From the NCBI GenBank assembly GCA_036960565.1, contig JBALXQ010000029.1, positions 1 through 64,000 on the forward strand: a stretch of 64,000 bases of DNA, read 5' to 3'. Source of the DNA: Bermanella sp036960565. GTDB taxonomy: Bacteria > Pseudomonadota > Gammaproteobacteria > Pseudomonadales > Oceanobacteraceae. The number at the start of each line of letters is the position of its first letter. Position 1 is the first letter of the stretch. The notes below the pieces were generated by a model. It saw nothing but the letters and a program-made list of their open reading frames with translations. It made no database searches and was not told the DNA's origin. Shown here in pieces: positions 61,201-64,000 of this stretch. Position numbers and translations under genes: made by a program.

Positions 61201-63996
61201 GGTTGATGGGATGTTAGGCAAGTAATTACCAGTAGGCCATAACCATTCAAGTTGGTTGTTGGTTTGGGCAAGGAAGGCTTTATCAAACTCAGGCATGGTC
61301 AATTGTTCATGAATGGGGCCAGAGGCGGTGGCAGCTACAGGGAAGTCAAAGCCGCCTGGTGCGATACCCGCAGTGGCGATCATTTGGTTGCCTGAATTCG
61401 CTTGCGCCATGTGCATGTTGTTGGTGCCGGCCAATATGTTTACTTCTACTCGACGGTTATTGGCACGGTTTTCAGAGCTGCTATTGCTTGCCAAGGGCAT
61501 AGACGAGCCCCGGCCAGAGATAGTGACTTGATGAGGCTGCAATTTTAACTGCTTTATAATGTAGTTGGCGGCAGAGCGAGCACGAGCCAAAGACAGTTCT
61601 TGGTTATTCTTAAATATGTGACGGCTTCTATGGGCAATGCCTACGTTATCTGTGTGGCCGCTCACTTCTAGTTTTAAGTCCTTAAGGCCCTCTAAATTTT
61701 TAATAACCGCATCCAAGCCTTTTTTATCGCTGTCGCTTAAGTTTTCACTGAACGAAGTAAATTTAGGCGCTTCTTTAGGTTTATGGGCTTGCATGCTCTT
61801 TGGCACCATAGCCAATTGGGCAGCTGTAAAAGCCACTGGCGTGCGTTGGTTATTTTGGCTAGGGGCGTTAAACATAGGAACAGAGCGCGTGACCAGTTCG
61901 CCAGGTTTAGCATCTTCACTTATCCAGGCTTCAAATTCTAAAATATGTTGCCAGTCTTTGCCTGGGTCGTTTAGAGTAAATAAAAGGGTTTGTTCATCGT
62001 ATTTTTTAGGCTCTTTAACGGGGACGCCGTCAAACAATACTGAGCCCTCTTTATAATGCACACCGGGAGGCAACATAATAAGTGAGCGCAGCCCCTGCAA
62101 AATTACTTCGGTGCCGGTTAAGTCCAGCTGATATGCCAACTTTTGTTTTACTGGAGTTTTTACATTTAATTTCTTTAAGTCTTGAATCTCTTTTTCACTA
62201 AGCGCCATTACCTTGCTACTTAGGTGTTGAGTCACTTCACCGTTGCTGGGTGGCTTTAGTCGTAATGCAAAATCAGCGCGCCACATAGTGCCAGGAGCCA
62301 CATCTACAAACTGGCTGTATTCACGACCAGCATGAGTAGCTGAATTATCACACGTCATCATGTCCAAATACTTGGGCAGGGTGTCGGTATCCAGTTGCAC
62401 TACGTGAGTACCTGGCTCTTGAGATTCTATGTGCCACATGCCGTCTTCATCGGTTACCACATAAGTGCCGTTTTCTAAATAAATTCGCACCCCTTCTAGC
62501 CCTTCTTGTTCTTCGTCACCTTCACAGCTTCCAATATAAACACGGCCAAATAAGCGGCTATTTTCACTGAATAAATCTTCTTTAATTTCTATGTGGGCCT
62601 TGGTGGTATTACTTTCTAACTTGCCTAAGCCATCGCTGTCATCATCTTCTACCCAGGCGGTGTTAGTGGCTTGACCTACTGGTGTGCTAACACCAATGCG
62701 GGCCACGTAACGAATATTAAAGGTTTCATCTACTTCTATGTCGGCAAAATCAAACTGAAGGTGTTGGCCGTCGCCGCTAATGGTTGGGTCAGCTAATGTG
62801 GCGCCATCCAGCGTGGCCGAGCCTGGCACATAACGAAAACCCATGGGCATTTGATCGTGTACTTCTACATCTATACCAGGAATTTCGCTGTTGGCAAATT
62901 GAATGCTGTAACGCACCAGTTCACCCACACCAGCTTGGGTTTTGTTGGCACTCTTAGTAAGTAATACCGAATTATCTTTAGGGTCCAGTGGCACATCCAT
63001 AAGAAAGGTAATGCCGGGAACTTCAAATTCTAGGCCACGACTGCCTTCTTCATCTAAATTGTAGGGGCCACTGGGCAGGGCTTGAATATCACTTAGTAAT
63101 TTTTGTTCAGGGATAGGGTAGGTGTGATAAGCGTCTTCCGCTACTTCAACACGATAGTTACCGGCATTTAATACAGGGAAAGCAAAACCGCCATAAGGTA
63201 ACTGAGTAGCGTTGCCCAAGTTGTCGGTGACCAGTGCACCTGTGGTAACAGGGTTGGGGAATACGCCGCCTTGGGTACTTAATACATTGGCGGGTAAATT
63301 AGTGGCAGTATCAATTAGGGTAACTTCAATGTTGTTTACATAAAGGCCAGTATCGGCGTTTACCACATAACTATTGGGATCAAATAATGCTCTGGCGGCA
63401 GCGATATCAATTGAATCAAACTGGTCTTGATACTGAGCCTGCATCTTGCCGTTATTAACCACAGATAAATGGCAGTCAAATGGTGTGGCACCCTGGGTAT
63501 TAATATCCACACTTTGCACGTAGCCGGTAAACAAGCCTGAGCTGGGTTCGGTTTCGGTAAGCTGTATAGTTTCTTTGTCTTGGCCGTCTTCACTTAAAAT
63601 GGTCACTACAATCTTTTCGGCGGTGGTGGGGTCTTGGTTTTGATCTAAATCTTGAAGGTGAACAAAGATAGTGTCGCCCACGGTAAAGAATTCATCGCTG
63701 GATAAATCCAAGGTGCCGGGCAAGGTAAGGGTATTACCTTGGTAATCTACGGGTACTGGCTGATCTTCTAAATTATCAGCCGAATTATCGAGTGCACATT
63801 GTCCTGCCTGCACTGGAAAAGAGCCGGTAATGGAAACTCCTTCCGAACTGGCGCTGGTGCCTGTGCTGGTACTAACTGAATTGGAAGCACGGACACTGCG
63901 GGATCTGTTTTCCAAGTTTAAGCTATCAACCACTATCGAAGAACTGGCGGTCTGTGCTGCTTGAAATTGCCCGGAAAAATCTATGCTGTTGTGCAT
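58228..63996 (-). CDS. Giant outer-membrane protein with DUF11, SdrD-B-like, OmpA and barrel parts (5' end cut)
   Basis: At least 1922 residues; the frame stays open to the window edge, no signal peptide is seen at the ATG at 63996, and the true start probably lies further upstream. Residues about 343-450 are a DUF11-like repeat, 480-550 an SdrD-B-like domain, and 745-855 an OmpA-type peptidoglycan-binding domain with GHTDN at 780-784 and NRANNRRVEV at 843-852. Ig-like segments follow to about 1130. The last ~750 residues alternate hydrophobic strands with Asn/Asp/Gly turns, as in a beta-barrel. The OmpA domain is internal instead of C-terminal. It may anchor a surface structure; function unknown. 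Confidence 0.75.
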   Translation of the reverse strand: MHNSIDFSGQFQAAQTASSSIVVDSLNLENRSRSVRASNSVSTSTGTSASSEGVSITGSFPVQAGQCALDNSADNLEDQPVPVDYQGNTLTLPGTLDLSSDEFFTVGDTIFVHLQDLDQNQDPTTAEKIVVTILSEDGQDKETIQLTETEPSSGLFTGYVQSVDINTQGATPFDCHLSVVNNGKMQAQYQDQFDSIDIAAARALFDPNSYVVNADTGLYVNNIEVTLIDTATNLPANVLSTQGGVFPNPVTTGALVTDNLGNATQLPYGGFAFPVLNAGNYRVEVAEDAYHTYPIPEQKLLSDIQALPSGPYNLDEEGSRGLEFEVPGITFLMDVPLDPKDNSVLLTKSANKTQAGVGELVRYSIQFANSEIPGIDVEVHDQMPMGFRYVPGSATLDGATLADPTISGDGQHLQFDFADIEVDETFNIRYVARIGVSTPVGQATNTAWVEDDDSDGLGKLESNTTKAHIEIKEDLFSENSRLFGRVYIGSCEGDEEQEGLEGVRIYLENGTYVVTDEDGMWHIESQEPGTHVVQLDTDTLPKYLDMMTCDNSATHAGREYSQFVDVAPGTMWRADFALRLKPPSNGEVTQHLSSKVMALSEKEIQDLKKLNVKTPVKQKLAYQLDLTGTEVILQGLRSLIMLPPGVHYKEGSVLFDGVPVKEPKKYDEQTLLFTLNDPGKDWQHILEFEAWISEDAKPGELVTRSVPMFNAPSQNNQRTPVAFTAAQLAMVPKSMQAHKPKEAPKFTSFSENLSDSDKKGLDAVIKNLEGLKDLKLEVSGHTDNVGIAHRSRHIFKNNQELSLARARSAANYIIKQLKLQPHQVTISGRGSSMPLASNSSSENRANNRRVEVNILAGTNNMHMAQANSGNQMIATAGIAPGGFDFPVAATASGPIHEQLTMPEFDKAFLAQTNNQLEWLWPTGNYLPNIPSTKVAIKHVMGQNIQLTLNESPVSQLNFANRETYPPNKTAVSIWSGVDLKEGSNYFVASVIDENDNVIERIELTLHYSGTPTQIEFIKDETQAIADGVNAPVIAVRLQDRDGYNVRNGLQGEFTVDAPYVALDPNKDKVQINRSDYKPNYEISNDGIAYITLEPTTQAGEAVIRFPLANGQEEEIRVWLKPQNREWMLIALGEGTIGYNDISGHVDNANSHDVDNEFYTEGRLALFAKGQIAGEWLITAAYDSAKGETTPFEKLLDPNKYYTLYGDNSQQKLDASMEGKLYVRVEKERFYTVFGDYSTDLSKTELSTYLRKFHGIQSVFQGDLVSFSAFVTESAQGFERDEIQGDGTSGLYHLTKKNIISNSETITIQVRDRLRSEVIIQETELTKDSDYSIDYIDGSLFFKTSIHSTDEDFNPRYIIVRYETEDDSANDITYGGRAAVHVLDKRLEVGTTVISEELGEDSKTLNGIDARFELTDALEIKAETARSEQTTNGNTVAANAHLLSIDYRGEQLQTKAYIRKEEAGFGLDQLNEGEANTEKLGIEGSYYFTAQQYVNTLFSDQNTLNSSARQTLLEAKLNQEYEGGRFHLGTRINETVSATNETTTTQQILAGHSFSILNGQLVLNTDAEFNVKKQEDRYDLVRLGADYRLNDQVTLYSVFETGLESEAPQRTVMGLRATPWQGMQLSNSVEEQQSKDGTRLFAVHGLNQEINLDENWSISFGFDQAQDLENSIVDENNVGASQDDFYAMSTGWGYRSPTWQWTNRIEYRESSNSNKWNALSGLFRPVSEGLAMGINGEYRLDNASDSDTTFYQVEFNIGLRPLDNGIAWLNQSKYIEEQQSSTDSELISRRLLNNTHINKRFDKTQLSAQYGFKYIDETIDDIDYSGIIDLVGTQIRHHMTPKWDWGLHAQRLYDWELKDSRHSVGASLGYIPRPNTWVSMGYNFSGFSDSDFDGSGYSAHGIYLKIRIKTDQDSLREMKAYFQ

Positions 63997-64000
63997 TAGG

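Noticed and set aside
1..64000. tRNA, rRNA, CRISPR array, insertion sequence or prophage
   Set aside because: No clover-leaf-like stretch, conserved rRNA sequence, regular spacer-repeat array, transposase or phage structural gene was found on reading.

Overview
The window reads as chromosomal DNA of a free-living, probably marine gammaproteobacterium. RecC, RecB and RecD, RNase II, TrmN6, RlmF, TcdA, the glycine cleavage proteins, MoeB/MobA, a beta-type carbonic anhydrase and an MltC-like transglycosylase are all of gammaproteobacterial type. DUF1329, DODA-type dioxygenase, luciferase-like monooxygenase, desaturase and thiolase genes would suit an Oceanospirillales relative (Bermanella/Oleispira-like); this placement is inferred from gene content only. 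Base composition leans towards AT. I see no rRNA, tRNA, prophage, insertion sequence, CRISPR array or plasmid backbone.

Layout. 1-9.4 kb is a loose set of accessory and metabolic genes: an NrtS-like transporter with two repeats, an epoxide-hydrolase-type hydrolase, a response regulator whose receiver has lost its phosphorylation residues, a DODA-type dioxygenase, DoxX, a luciferase-like monooxygenase, a secreted lipase with a membrane-anchored neighbour, and a nitroreductase. 9.4-22.5 kb holds a thiolase, a NylB-like serine hydrolase and the glycine cleavage genes. gcvP is separated from gcvT-gcvH by an orphan PhnD-like binding protein, a GlxA-type regulator and a desaturase. An exported protein of unknown function and an Hpt phosphotransfer protein follow.

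22.7-33.3 kb is a compact recC-recB-recD-msrA-rlmF run with overlapping or nearly touching genes, closed by a strong terminator. 33.4-41.4 kb carries cell-wall enzymes (Bax-like, MltC-like), TrmN6, TatD, YajL, a DUF1329 protein, a lysine-methyltransferase-like enzyme and a small helical protein. 41.5-46.7 kb is a regulated lipoprotein module, with a LysR and an AraC regulator flanking a diheme cytochrome c lipoprotein and a parallel beta-helix lipoprotein. This is a recurrent gene pair of unknown function and the best candidate for an undescribed system here. 46.9-58.2 kb has housekeeping genes (tcdA, RNase II, moeB, carbonic anhydrase, DsbA-like, hemolysin III, mobA) and a divergent DMT exporter/MarR pair. 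The DNA between that pair holds a five-unit array of 15-bp repeats that looks like a multi-site operator. 58.2 kb to the end is one very large outer-membrane protein gene, cut by the window edge, that joins DUF11-like, SdrD-B-like, OmpA-like and Ig-like segments to a predicted C-terminal barrel.

Many operons end in clear stem-loop terminators, several of them bidirectional between convergent genes. Good sigma-70-like promoter matches were found for gcvP, and a partial one for gcvT. Several start codons were moved from the longest reading frame to a downstream start with a better ribosome binding site; each case is noted.
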